A DNA stretch of 64,000 bases from Prorocentrum cordatum (Eukaryota; Sar; Dinophyceae; Prorocentrales; Prorocentraceae). The notes beneath the pieces are model-generated. The model made no database searches and was not told the origin of the DNA. It saw only the letters and a list, made by a program, of their open reading frames with translations. Below, piece after piece: positions 42,331 through 52,601 of this stretch. The position numbers and the translations under genes are program-made. The stretch's first letter is position 1; each line of letters begins with the position of its first letter. The DNA lies in the NCBI GenBank assembly GCA_963575745.1, contig CAUYUJ010017895.1, positions 135,001-199,000 of the forward strand, given 5' to 3'.

Positions 42331-42482
42331 AGCGTCCGAGCCCGTGGGCGGCGGCGAGAGGGGCGAACAGCCCAAAGGGGCGGGCACTGCACTCTGTGAC
42401 TGTCGGCGGCGAGGCAGAGGCGGTCCGCTCCCGCGCGGGGCTGCCCTCGGGGCAACCGCATGGCTCCTCAGCTCAGTCGCCG

Positions 42483-42715
42483 GCATGCAAGGAGAGGGAG
42501 GAGGAGGGAGGAGGAGGGAGGAGGGAGGAGTGGGGAGGAGGAGGGAGGAGGGAGGAGGGAGGAGGGAGGAGGGAGGAGGGAGGAGGAGGGGGAAGGGAGG
42601 AGGGAGGAGGGAGGAGGGAGGAGGGAGGAGGAGGGGGAAGGGGGAGGGGGGATGAGGAGGGAGGAGGAGGGAGGAGGAGGGAGGAGGAGGGAGGAGGGCG
42701 GCCGCGGAGCCGGCA
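42483..42715 (+). repeat. GGAGGAGGGA purine array
   Basis: (GGAGGAGGGA)n and (GGAGGGA)n with GGGGGAAGGG interruptions. CCGGCATGCAAGAGAGG-like sequence borders both ends (42480 and 42711), so the array is enclosed by short direct repeats. Confidence 0.9.
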
Positions 42716-43010
42716 TGCAAGAGAGGGAAACGGACGAGGGCGGCCGCGGGGAGGACGGAGGAGAGGCGGGCAGTGCACGCACCCCCCTGGGAGCCTCGCC
42801 GAGGACGCGGACCATCGACGCCCCTGGATACGGTCGGACCTGGGACAGAAAAGCATCCTTCGAGAACATGAGACTCTCCGACGGCCAAACTGCAGAAGAT
42901 TCGAGGACACCCTCCCCCAGGATGCACAAGGGCATCCAACAAGCACGAAGAACATGAGGGTACCCTCCCCGAACCGACTTCGATGTTGTACCTCGGTTCA
43001 ACTGTAAGCA

Positions 43011-43303
43011 GTGTCTTTCGTTTTCGTTATGTGCTCATCTTCCTCGCTTTTGGCCTTCCATCCGCCTTTGCTGCAAGACGAGATCGAACCGCAAACGGCC
43101 CACAAAGCCGCCAAAACACCGTTCAGGTCGACCCCTGCCCTGGCCTGAGGTCGGGCATGTCCCCCTACAGGCGGATTTTGGACGAAGAAAAAATACCCCC
43201 AAATGCCCCAAGATGGCCAACTAATGATCAACAAATCGTCCCCGTACTATTTGTTTTACTATTGTTGAAATTTCCTCCTGTAGAAGGACAGGCCCGACTT
43301 AAC
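43011..43303 (+). mobile_element. IR-B element, copy 2, with its 5' companion module
   Basis: The IR-B part spans 43145-43303: GAGGTCGGGCATGTCCCCC at the left, CTCCTGTAGAAGGACAGGCC then CGACTTAA at the right. The preceding 43011-43126 (CAGTGTCTTTCGTTTTCGTT, then AAACGGCCCACAAAGCCGCC, then AAAACACCG) matches 63284-63411, which also sits just before an IR-B copy. The two modules probably travel together. Confidence 0.8.
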
Positions 43304-43346
43304 TCTGGTCCAAGGTTTTGGGTGACCCAAAAGGGGGTCAAGCTGA

Positions 43347-43510
43347 AAGGGGGTGGTGCAATAGATTTGGGGCAAGTGTATTGCAAATGCACTGCGCCGG
43401 AGACTTGCATGCGAAAATACGGCAATACATTTGCGCCCCGGAATGCATTGCGCGCCCCAAATGTACTGCAACCCCGCAAATCTACTGCACCAGATCTATT
43501 GCACCACCCC
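43347..43510. mobile_element. Foldback with GTGCAATAGAT ends
   Basis: GGGGGTGGTGCAATAGATTT at the left and AGATCTATTGCACCACCCCT at the right are inverted. Inside, ATTGCAAATGCACTGCG and CAATGCATTGCGCGCCCC can also pair. IR-E copy 1 begins within about 6 bp of the right end. Single copy here; noncoding. Confidence 0.75.
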
Positions 43511-43515
43511 TGACG

Positions 43516-43673
43516 ACCTACCAGACCACCCCAACCCAACCCGAAGACCCGATTTTCGGGTTGGGGGGGTAAGGGCTCCACATGTGTTTTTTCGATGTTG
43601 CCCGACCCCCCCCACTGGAAATCGAGGGTAAATTTGAGCCTTCGGGTTGGGTTGGGGTGGTTTGGTGGGTGGT
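43516..43673 (+). mobile_element. IR-E element, copy 1
   Basis: CTACCAGACCACCCCAACCC then AACCCGAA at the left; TTCGGGTTGGGTTGGGGTGG then TTTGGTGGGTGGT at the right. A perfect inverted core of about 21 bp. Internal CACATGTG.TTTTTCGATGTT.CCCGACCCCCCC is shared with the other three copies. Confidence 0.9.
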
Positions 43674-43860
43674 GAACCCCCTTGTCGCTGGACCCCATGT
43701 CAGGTCAACCCGAAAGGTGTCCCCGGCCTTGCCGCGCCACTCCGGGCGCCCCCGAGGAGTGCTCTCTGGCTGCCGCCCAGGCCTCCCGGCCGCCACCAAC
43801 CACAGGGTCATGTTGCCCCCGTCGTACTCAGGGACCACATCCCAGAAATCATTTCGAGCA

Positions 43861-43905
43861 CCTCCTCCTCCTCCTCCTCCTCCTCCTCCTCCTCCTCCTC
43901 ATCCT
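43861..43905 (+). repeat. (CTC)n tract
   Basis: A short CTC run followed by ATCCTCCGCTTCCTCCCC. From 43674 to 43860 I recognise nothing. Confidence 0.85.
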
Positions 43906-43976
43906 CCGCTTCCTCCCCCCACTCCTAGCCCTTTCGATCAGGGTCGGCGGCACCGGCCGTCAGGCCTCTCCAATCA

Positions 43977-44283
43977 TTTCGAGCACCTGGAAAAGTGTCG
44001 AACGAGTGTCGAACGAGTGTCGGACGAGTGTCTCCCGGGGCCCGGCACGTGGGAGTTTCGGTACTTCTCTGGTGCTCGAAATTCTTTCTCGTGGTCAAGG
44101 CTAAAGTAGGTTGGAACGTCATAACCTTACGATGTTCCAACCTACTTCGGCCTTGATCACCAGAAAGAGTTTCGAGTACCAGAAAAAGAAAGAAACTCGA
44201 GGGCTCCCCCGCGTCGGGCCCCGGGAGCCGCTCGCCCGACACTGTTTCGGCGCTCTTTCGACACTTTTTCGGGGACTCGGAAC
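43977..44283. mobile_element. Long hairpin, arms about 150 bp, almost no loop
   Basis: The left arm (43977-44122: TTTCGAGCACCTGGAAAAG; GTGTCGGACGAGTGTCTCCC; GGTACTTCTCTGGTGCTCGA; AGTAGGTTGGAACGTC) is the inverted counterpart of the right arm (44127-44283: GATGTTCCAACCTACT; TCGAGTACCAGAAAAAGAAA; GGGAGCCGCTCGCCCGACAC; CTTTTTCGGGGACTCGGAA). The centre lies at about 44124. The arms have drifted, so the fold is imperfect but continuous. If transcribed it would be a long double-stranded RNA. No ORF. Confidence 0.85.
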
Positions 44284-44289
44284 TATTTT

Positions 44290-44470
44290 TGTAGAGGCCT
44301 CCTAGATGGGGTCGGAGTAGATGGGGTCGGATGATCGCGCCGAATCGCTGATACATCGGCGATACATCGGCGATACATCGTCGATGCATCGGCGATGCAC
44401 CTGCGATGCATCGTCGACGTTGGCGATGCATCGGCGACGTCGACGTGACGCAAATCGGGCTGCACGCAAA
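44290..44470 (+). repeat. GCGATACATCGGCGA minisatellite module, copy 2
   Basis: GGCCTCCTAGATGGGGTCGG then AGTAGATGGGGTCGGATGAT, then CGCTGATACATCGGCGATAC and GATGCATCGGCGA units to about 44455. Same organisation as 22240-22470. Confidence 0.75.
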
Positions 44471-44756
44471 ACCGGGTGCTCGGCGCCCTCCTGTGAGGAG
44501 GGAAAAGACCACGCGTACAGACACGATTCCTCGTCGACCCCCTCAGGGAAATAGCTGGGAAGGAATGGGAAGTGGGGGGGGGGAAGACAAGAACCCAGAA
44601 GATGTCGGAAGATATGGGGAATCCTTTTCGTGGTCCCTGAGGCTCAAGCGAGCGGGCGGCGACCTCGGTCGGCGGCGTCGGCGGCCACGGCGGCGGCGGC
44701 GACGACGGGCGCTGGCCCACGGGCCACGCCTCGGGCCTCCGGCGGCCGTGCGGGCC

Positions 44757-44878
44757 GAGAGGAGGAGGAGGAGGAGGAGGAGGAGGAGGGAGGAGGAGGG
44801 AGGAGGAGGAGGAGCTAGGAAGACGAGGAGGAGGAGGAAGACGAGGAGGAGGAAGACGAGGAGGAGGAGGAGGAGGCA
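44757..44878 (+). repeat. (GGA)n purine tract
   Basis: GGA with AAGACGAGG interruptions. From 44480 to 44756 I see GC-rich unrecognised sequence (GGCGGC-rich at about 44655-44710). Confidence 0.9.
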
Positions 44879-45018
44879 CTGCCAGAAAGCACCCCGAGGC
44901 TGGGAGAGGTTCACCGAGGAGGCGACGAACATCGGGCGGCGCTCACGCGGGGGTGGCGCGAGGGAGGTGGGCCTCTGACGACGGCGGCGGGGCTGCTGAG
45001 ATTTGGCGGCGCGAGGAG

Positions 45019-45248
45019 TGAGCAGGGACCCGCTGTCCCGGCATTCCTATAGTCCTACGACGAAATGTTCTTGGAACCCAGAAAAGTTCGAAAAACAGAA
45101 GCAGTGTTCTTGGAACATAAACCCGATGTGATAAAACAAGACACTCCCAGCCAGAAATGTTCTAAGAACATTTCGTGGAAACCACAAATGTTCTTAGAAC
45201 ATTGTTTGGTAGGGCTAAATATAGCCAGGACGCTTCGCCACTGCTTGA
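45019..45248 (+). mobile_element. IR-G element, copy 4
   Basis: TGAGCAGGGACCCGCTGTCC to CGCTTCGCCACTGCTTGA. GTGTTCTTGGAACATAAACC, AAATGTTCTAAGAACATTTC and ATGTTCTTAGAACATTG preserve the palindromes. Best-conserved copy in the right half. Confidence 0.85.
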
Positions 45249-45409
45249 GAGGAGGGGGGTAGGGGGAGGGGGGGGTTCTTAGGAGGCTGCTTCTCAGAAG
45301 GGCCCGGCTGTACATCTATAGACAAGGCCCGCGCCTTCTAAGCAGCAGGGGTGCTTCGAAGACGCCGTGCCCCCTCCCCCTACCCCCCTCTGCGCGTGGC
45401 CAGCAGTCT

Positions 45410-45740
45410 CGATCATCGGATACTGGCATTTTCTGGTCGCGACCGATGAGATCGGTCGCTGCCGGTTCTGCTTCCAAACCCGGGATCGGCCGCGGTCGAT
45501 TCATTCAATAATCGGTCGCAACCGATTGTCAAATGGCATGCTCCTCTTCCTCCTTCCCCTCTCACCCCCTCTCCTTCTAGATTCGGTCGCGGTCGGTCGC
45601 GGTAGGTCGCGGTCGGTCGCGGGGCGGTACCGGAGAGTCGCGACCGCGACCGATCGCCACCGATGTTGGAATCGACCGCGATCGGTCGCGACCGCTTTGG
45701 CGTGCCGATCGGCCGCTTCCGATCGCGACCGACAAAAAAG
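45410..45740 (+). repeat. CGGTCGCGACCG-type palindromic minisatellite
   Basis: Irregular units GATCGGTCGCGACCG, GGTCGCGGTCGGTCGCGG and CGACCGCGACCGATCG. Most are self-complementary. A TCC-rich insert lies at 45541-45580. From 45740 to 46005 I recognise nothing. Confidence 0.75.
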
Positions 45741-46005
45741 CCAGTGCCCGATGCTCTGGCGGCAAGGGGGCTTCTTGGAACCTCGCCCGGCTCCTCGGAA
45801 GCCTCTTCAGAACCCACCCCGGGGTCTTCCAAGAAGGCGCCCTGCCCTCTGAGAAGCCCCTCCGCCCTCTCGGATGAGAACGCCCCTCCCCCGCGTCGCC
45901 CCCCTCGTGCGCACCGCCCCCACAAAATAGGTATGCGGCCCAGACGGCACTCCCCCCAAGGGGGGGTGGCACCATTCAGTCCCGGACCCGGTTTCGATGG
46001 CCCCA

Positions 46006-46232
46006 CTGACTCCAGATCCGCCCTACTCTGGCTTTTTTTCCAACTTAAAATTGCGTCGGAAATCCACTTTCTGCACCCAACATAAAATTCGGCGAAAATC
46101 CACAGAAGTAGGGCGGAAACAACAACAGAAAAGTAGGGCGGAAATTGGCATCAGCGGGGCTTGAAAAGTAAGGCGGAAATTCCAAGCCCTACTTACGAAT
46201 TTCCCCAAAGTAGGGCGGATCCGGAGTCAGGG
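46006..46232 (-). mobile_element. IR-A element, copy 5
   Basis: CTGACTCCAGATCCGCCCTA at the left and GGGCGGATCCGGAGTCAGGG at the right. Shorter than the others because the block between the first CCAC and CTGCACCC is deleted. Orientation as copies 1 and 3. Confidence 0.9.
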
Positions 46233-46644
46233 CCCGGGGTCCAGTCCCGGGCCCTGGAGGCCGAAATACAGGGAAGACGCCGAGATTGAACAAATACCTC
46301 ACGGTGACAAAAGTTTCGTTCAATATGCCTTCGCCGATGGCGCATCTGCGCGGAGTAGTTCGGAGTAGAACTGCTCCAACGACGCGCGCGGGCGCATCCC
46401 GCTCGATAGCTCATAGGGTTTGGAGAGGAATAGTTACCGGTCCTGTTTTGGGATAGCAGAATTGCGAGCCTTACGCGGGTCGGAAAACTACCCCGCCGAG
46501 TGACACAGCCATCATGTCATGTCAAGAATCTTTAGAGGGATAGGGGATATCACCCTGGCAAATGGAAGACTTGTTTGTCCCGGCTGTATAATATCGTCCG
46601 GAACAAGGCTTTCGTCTAAGAGCCGCAAAAGCTCGGACAAATAT
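46233..46644. other. No feature recognised
   Basis: About 410 bp of moderately AT-richer DNA. No gene or repeat recognised. Confidence 0.4.
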
Positions 46645-46875
46645 TGAGCAGGGACCGACCGCCCTGGCATTCCTATAGGCCTACCACGAAATGTTCCTAG
46701 AACCCCAAAATGGTCGAATAACAGAACAATGTCCTTAGAACATACACCCGATGTGTTCAAACAAGACTGTCCCAGCCAGGAATGTTCAAGAAACAGTTCG
46801 TGGAAATCACAGGAGGTTCTTAGAACATTGTTTGGTAGGCCTGCAGGCACGCCATGACGCTTCGCCACTGCTTGA
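46645..46875 (+). mobile_element. IR-G element, copy 5
   Basis: TGAGCAGGGACCGACCGCCC to CGCTTCGCCACTGCTTGA. ACGAAATGTTCCTAGAACCC and AGGTTCTTAGAACATTG are present, but the central palindromes are eroded (GTTCAAGAAACAG). Confidence 0.85.
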
Positions 46876-47096
46876 CGGTTCGTCCGAAAACCGCACAACC
46901 TCGGACAAGGACGACGACAACGACGAGCGCGCTGCGCTGCCGAGCGCCCTGCCGGCCACGAGGACGTCCCCAGCATGTAGGCCGGCAGTGGCTGCGCCCC
47001 GCCGAGGACGGTGCGCCACGCGGAGCCGAAGGCGGCGGCGGCCGCGCTTGCGGTTGGGGGGGGGCGGATCGAGGATCGAGGGTTCGAGGAGGAGGA

Positions 47097-47285
47097 CCCA
47101 GACCCCCTCGAGCAGTGCAAACAAAATCACAGCGGGAGGTTTTTCACAGTTTTCGGCCTCCGGGGGCCCTTCCCGGGCCTCGGGGCCGTCAAGAAACGGC
47201 TTACGAGGAGAAGCTGGTCCCGCGGAGTAGGTCGAAACCTTTGGGGGTGGACGTCATGAAAAAATCATGACGCCGGGGGTCTGGG
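47097..47285 (+). mobile_element. IR-H element, copy 7
   Basis: CCCAGACCCCCTCGAG at the left; GACGTCATGAAAAAATCATG then ACGCCGGGGGTCTGGG at the right. TTTTCGGCCTCCGGGGGCCC is in the middle. GA borders both ends, consistent with a 2-bp target duplication. Confidence 0.8.
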
Positions 47286-47409
47286 GAGGACGGCGAGGAG
47301 TAGACCCGCCCCAAGGGGGTATACAAAGGAAGGCCAGCAGGCGCAAGCAGGAGAAAGGAGGACATCCCACCCACCACCACGACATCACTTGCAACGCGGA
47401 TATAGGGAC

Positions 47410-47437
47410 TAGGGAGGAGGAGGAGGAGGAGGAGGAG

Positions 47438-47469
<32 letters not shown>

Positions 47470-47476
47470 GGAGGAG
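47410..47476 (+). repeat. (GGA)n tract
   Basis: GGA with AAGA interruptions. From 47480 to 47715 I see GGGAAGGGAGG-rich DNA (47646-47705) and no gene. Confidence 0.9.
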
Positions 47477-47717
47477 CAAAGCAACGCCCGATCGGCCCAA
47501 AGCCAGTCCTGATTCAGAACACTGGGAATGAACATGCACGGCGACATTTCATGTGGAATTCCACCGGAGAAATGCGGAAAACCATCGTAGCAACAGCACC
47601 TGTTGTTCGTCTGGTCAGACTACGCCGGCGCAGCCACGCCTGGTGGGGGGAGGGAAGGGAAGGGAGGAAAGGGGGGAGGAGAGGAGGGAAGGGGGGCGGC
47701 AGGGGCAGCATCGGCGA

Positions 47718-49160
47718 TTAGTCAGTCCATCTATGCCTCGGCCTTCCCCGCCGTCGGCGCGGAGCGTGTCGTAGGAACTGATCGTGACTTTGCGCCGGAG
47801 CCCAATTGGCGGCCACCTGCGCGACTAGCGGCGCCGATTCAGGATCGACAGTTCGAAGCCTGTCTCTGGCGAGATACCGTACCTGGTCCCGCTCCTGCAC
47901 AGGGTGCCGCTGGAGCGCAGCCACTAATCTTGCTTGCGTGCAGTGCCCTGCAACTCGGGTCGTCAGAACGCCCATCCGACGGTTGTGCGCAGCTTTTTTC
48001 TTTGGGATGGCATCCAGCTGGCCGATATGTTCCGAAGTCAGCGGTGTTGCCGGCAAGCTGTAGCAAACAGCGAAGGGAACGAAACCTTGAAAGAGCGTGA
48101 AACGTAACAGAATGGGAATATTCGGGTTCAACAGAAGCAGTGCTAAACTTCGACTTCTCATCCACCTGCGAGCCAACTGGTGGCGCAAGCTGCACTGCCC
48201 TCTGAGCTGTAAGTCTCCAGTGAAACAGCGCCCCAAATACTTACGCATTGCCCTGCGTCGCAAGATATCCACCATGCATGTGCCAGCGTCTGCCGAAAGC
48301 GGGGCATCGCTGTCCGAAGACTCGGGATCCACGGCCTGTACCTTACTGTTCGAGCCATTGATGGAGAGGCCTGCCCTGGCAAGCTCTTCGGGCAGCGCTT
48401 CAGACATGAATATGGCATCGTCGAAATCGCCGAATGTCTGCCCAAACAGCAGCGAATCATCAGCGTGCAGGATGTTCGTGAGCCTGTCGTGAGCGCTGTC
48501 CAGGAGCAGACTGCAGCTGCGCATCCTGGCCTTCCACCGCCGCAACACAAATTCCAACGCGACATTGAACAACGCAAGGTTGAGTATGTCTCCTTGGCGC
48601 AAGCCCAGGCGGAAACGGAACGACGCTCGTCCACCGACGTTACACGACTGCCCAGAGCACCACAGCCGCGCCAGCAGCGCGAAATAGGACTCGTCGACCC
48701 CTTGCTCCAGCAAAGCGTCAAGCAGCGAGCTGTACCAAACCCTGCCAAAAGCCTTCTTTCAGATCGATGTAGACGATCCAAACCAGAGTGCTCCACTCGA
48801 TAGAATTTCCTATGACGCATTCCAGCACCGGGAGGGCGTGATGAACGCCCGTCTTGGATCTACATGCAATGTGTTCGGTGGTCCAAGATGGGTTTCTGCC
48901 TGTTGTTCAGCATATTTGAAAGCATCTTGTACGTGGTGTCCAACAGCGCGATGGGCCGCCAATTGTTCGGATCTGCCTTATCACCAGAGCCCGGCTTGGG
49001 GAGCATGACGAACAAGAGTTACCTCCAGTCTTCCTGCAGGTCCCCAGATCACTAGAACTGGTTGAGCACTCCAAATTATACGCGTTGCGCTGAAGCGCCA
49101 CCTCCGCGTATCTGCCTCCTGACAGCTGCCTGAGCGCCCTCCTCAGCTCGATCACGTCGA
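47718..49160 (-). pseudogene. LINE-type reverse transcriptase, degraded
   Basis: The protein would copy retrotransposon RNA into DNA at a nicked target. Pieces in order: ELRRALRQLSGG (about 49150-49115), then KADPNNWRPIALLDTTYK (about 48975-48920, the conserved NNWRPI block), then VYIDLKEGF (motif A aspartate, about 48760), then GLRQGDILNLALFNVALEFVL (motif B), then ILHADDSLLFG (motif C). The last two lie in one open frame of 331 codons (47718-48713), motif C at residues 81-91. His replaces the usual Tyr/Phe before ADD. That frame ends in RPRHRWTD, a common LINE RT tail. The blocks lie in different frames with stops between them, and no intact endonuclease is seen upstream. It is a dead fragment unrelated in detail to the 54-59 kb LINE. 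Confidence 0.85.
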
Positions 49161-49596
49161 GATCTGCGCGAGTAGCGAAGCGTCTTCAAGGTCGTGCGGC
49201 TGCTCGCTGCAGGAATTCACTACGTCCAAAACGTCGGCAAACTTGCGAGGTGCTGGTCTCTGCCACGTGTTTCTTCACAGGCTCGGCACTGATTCGTGAG
49301 AGTTAACCCAGTTCCTTGACAATCGACAGCTGTTGCGCTAACGTCCAAAACTAAAGTCCCCCCTGAGCCCTAGACGGTCTGTGCTTCAGCGTCTTGACTG
49401 TAGGCCTCGGGGCTCGAGGTTCGAAAGATTTGGGCGCTTTTGGGCCTTTGGGAGCGCCCTCGTCGCCACCGTTGGGTCCACCTCCGAATAGCGCACACCA
49501 AGCGAGGTCTGTCGGCTGTGTTCGAGCGGTGAAGGGCAGAGCAGCACCAATGATCCGATGAAGCGCCAGAGCTCGGAAGAGCGCACCCTGAGGTGA
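49161..49596. other. No feature recognised
   Basis: This may include decayed upstream parts of the RT relic, but I cannot identify a domain. Confidence 0.4.
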
Positions 49597-49770
49597 CTAC
49601 CTACCAGGCCACCCCTAACCCAACCCGAAGACCCGAATTTCGGGTTGGGAGGGGGGGGGGGTACAGGTTCCAGATGTGGTCTTCCGGTGTTCCCCGAACC
49701 CCCCCCCCCCACTGGAAATGGGGGGCACATTGAGGCCTTCGGGCTGGGCTGGGGTGGTTTGGTGGGTGGT
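49597..49770 (+). mobile_element. IR-E element, copy 2
   Basis: CTACCAGGCCACCCCTAACC at the left; TTCGGGCTGGGCTGGGGTGG then TTTGGTGGGTGGT at the right. Internal CCAGATGTGGTCTTCCGGTG and ACTGGAAATGGGGGGCACAT. More diverged ends than copies 1 and 3. Confidence 0.85.
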
Positions 49771-50129
49771 GAGGAGGGCCCTCAGGAAAACAGAAACGGA
49801 TCAGGCGTCCGAACCCCCTTACGGGGCCAGCACCCTCTTGTCCCAAAAGGTCCTTCTGCACGAATCCCTACAGGCCCCCCTCTCCACGACAGGCAGCGCC
49901 CCCCCCCCCCCCCTTTCAGAGACGAGCACACGATGGGCCTGCTGGTCGGGAGCTGCTTCGCATGCCGCCAGCGAATGACAGGGATGCGAGCAGGTAGGAC
50001 CACACATTCCAACCGCGTGCCCAACGAGAGCCTCGCTTGCAAAAGGAACCACCCCATACGTCTAACCGTTGCACTATTTTGCACTTCGTGTCAGCAAAGT
50101 AAAACGGCTCCCGAGCGAGAGCCCCATTG

Positions 50130-50465
50130 AAAAGGAGCCACCCTCCCTTCGTGCAGCTGTCACACATGTTGAATGTTCCGGCGGCTCAGATTGAGGAAAT
50201 GTCCAACAGTATCCTAATGTCGAAAAGGAACCGTCATCCATCCTCGTAGCTGCTGGAACACTTGTGAAGACGGATGCGCGCGGCGCTGAGGCGAGAGCCG
50301 CATTTCGAATACCACTCGGTCCCAATGTTCCAAGTTGCTGCAAGCTTCAAAATAAAAATGCGCGCGGCGCTCTGGCGAAATTCTGTTGCTGCAAACTTGT
50401 AAAACGAGTGCGTGCGCGGCGCAAATGCAAGGGCCGCATTTTGAAAGCGATCCGCGCTGTAGAGC
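50130..50465 (+). repeat. Degenerate repeats with GCGCGGCGC and GCATTTTGAA
   Basis: ATGCGCGCGGCGCTGAGGCG (about 50273), ATGCGCGCGGCGCTCTGGCG (50359) and GCGTGCGCGGCGCAAATGCA (50410) occur with GCCGCATTT and GCTGCAA..CTT blocks. The period is irregular, about 50-90 bp. I do not recognise a coding sequence here or in 49780-50130. Confidence 0.55.
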
Positions 50466-51650
50466 GAAAGCATGTCAAACTTTCAAGGCGAGTGTGCTCG
50501 GCACAAGGGTGAGAACCACGCTGTGAAAACGCCTAGCCATCAATGCGGGAAGCTGTTGGAATCTGGGAACCAAAAAGCGCTTGTAAAGAAGTCTCAAAGG
50601 GGATGCCGTGCCAGGCCTACGGACACACGTCTGGTGTTGCGACAGGGTGCGCGTACTTACTACTTACAGGGAAGAAGAATGGACGAAGAGGAGAAGGATC
50701 TAAGAGTGAGAGAGGGAGGGGAGAAGAGGAGAGGTATACTTAGTGGTTCGTGGAGGGATATCGAGGTTCTAGAGTCTGAAGGCCGTTTTCTGGGATTGGG
50801 TTCGAGGATCGATCGAGGCCTCCCACATTGGGCCGGAGCAGATGGGGCTGGAGCAGATGGGGTTGGAGGATCGCGCCGGATCGCTGATGCATCGGCGTCG
50901 GTTGGAGGGCGGAAATCGCGCCACATATTCAAAACACAGGCGATCGAAGCGATGCGAGGATCGTGAGAGTGACTGAGGATGAAAACGGATAGAAGGCTGG
51001 GTGAGAGCGGTAAGGTTGAGAGCAGAGATGGAACGATAAGAATGCGAGTTATCAAGACTGTGAGCTATATATAGAGAGAGTGCAAGAGGGAGAGCGAATC
51101 CAGTCAGGACAAGTGAAGGCGATGAAGATGTGAGCAGGGACGAGGGTGTTAATGAGAATTATGATGTTGACGATGATGTGGGTGTGTGTTGGTTTGTTGG
51201 GTCTGCGCAAGGGGTAAAGAAGACTAAATCAAAATTGGATGTTCGGCAAAACATCCTCACCGCTACGCGCACAGTACCGTTGGACGAAACGTGGGTTCAC
51301 CCTTGCAGGGCCAAGTCCGCATAGCCCGAAAGCACTTGACCGTTTGGGCTCCCAGTGGGCTCCCAGCTCTGCAGGGTCACGAAGAAGAACGGCCCACATC
51401 CGCCGAGTGAGAAGAGAAGGTCCAGGCATCGGGCCAGCACGACTCTTCTCGCCAGCAGGCAACGCCCCACCTGTTTGCGCCACTGCTTGCGAGAAGAGGC
51501 CCTCTGGGCCCTGCTCCCTCTCGGCCCCCCTTCTCCGCCCCCTTCCTCCTCGCCAGCCCCTGCATCCTAAGGTGTCCCTCCCTGCTGGCAAAGCAGACCC
51601 TGTTCGCACGCCATCTGGTCATCTGCGGCGCTGATCGCAAGATGACGCTC
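50466..51650. other. No gene recognised
   Basis: About 1.2 kb with a truncated GATGGGGTTGGAGGATCGCGCC module at about 50855-50900, a purine-rich part at 50690-50760 and a short TATATATAGAGAGAG at 51066. Open frames show no known domain. Together with 11.0-12.6 kb and 26.4-27.2 kb this is among the stretches most worth testing with transcripts. Confidence 0.35.
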
Positions 51651-51659
51651 TTCCTCCCT

Positions 51660-51687
51660 CTTTCTCTCTCTCTCTCTCTCTCTCTTT

Positions 51688-51728
<41 letters not shown>

Positions 51729-51923
51729 GCCTACCTACCAGAGCACCCCAACCCAACCCGAGGACCCGAATTTCAGGTTGGGGGGGGGGTACGGGTTCTA
51801 CATGTGGTTTTTCCATGTTCCCCGACCCCCCCTCCCACTGGAAATGGGGGGCAAGCTGAAGCTTTCGGGTTGGGTTGGGGTAGTTTGGTGGGTGGTGACT
51901 CTCTCTCTCTCTCTTTCTTTCTG

Positions 51924-51954
<31 letters not shown>

Positions 51955-51962
51955 CTCTCTCT
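51660..51962 (+). repeat. (CT)n microsatellite split by an IR-E element
   Basis: (CT)n at 51662-51729 and (CT)n/(CTTT)n at 51899-51962 flank IR-E copy 3 on both sides. This suggests that one microsatellite was interrupted by the insertion, or that it expanded next to it. Confidence 0.85.
51731..51897 (+). mobile_element. IR-E element, copy 3 (in microsatellite)
   Basis: CTACCTACCAGAGCACCCCA then ACCCAACCCGA at the left; TTTCGGGTTGGGTTGGGG then TAGTTTGGTGGGTGGTGA at the right. The same internal CTACATGTGGTTTTTCCATG block as copy 1. Flanked by CT repeats on both sides. Confidence 0.9.
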
Positions 51963-52600
51963 ACAAAAACAAGTCTGGTTACACGTTACAGCGACACTGG
52001 GCGAGAACGACCTTTGGTGCCTGGCTCTGGGTGGGGCCAAGCCCGAGAGCGCAAGCGGCTTCTGTCGCATCGTGTTCAGCAAAATCAGGAAACGGGGGAC
52101 CCCAGAGGGCCCGCACCAAAGGCCACTCCAGCCAAGGGTCACAATTCGTCAAGAGGGTATAAAAAAACACAGATATCATGAATCGTCGATTTCCCTACAA
52201 AATATGGGGGATCGGGGAAAGACGAAAACCCCTCCTCCCCCAAAAAATGGGAATCCTGGGATTTGTACGTATTCATTTGTGTGTCCCTGAACCCCCTTTA
52301 ACCCTCCCGCGCAGCCGAGAGGCACAGCCAAGAGACACGTCAAAGTTGGAGACCCCGGTCCTGGTGGCGGTCTCCGAGACGCACTCGGACGCGCACACCT
52401 CGCACAGGGAGGACAGTCCCCCCCGCCCCCTCCGAAGCCAACAAGAGATACACGTCGCTAATTTCCAATGGTGCTCGTTTCTAGTTGTGCTCGTTCCTGA
52501 TTGTTCCTGGCCCCCCAAGTGGGCCAGGAAGAGGCCCAGGATAGAACAACTTGAAACGAAAGGATCTTGCCCCCCCCAAAAAAACAAAAACTTTGGAAGA
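51963..52600. other. No gene recognised
   Basis: AC/GC-mixed DNA. GCGAGAACGACCTTTGGTGC and GGGCCCGCACCAAAGGCCAC form a weak inverted pair (about 52001 and 52109). No protein family. Confidence 0.4.
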
Positions 52601-52601
52601 A

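Noticed and set aside
49400-49425. tRNA-like B box (GAGGTTCGAAAGATT at about 49406)
   Set aside because: No matching A box, acceptor stem or anticodon arm at the right distance.
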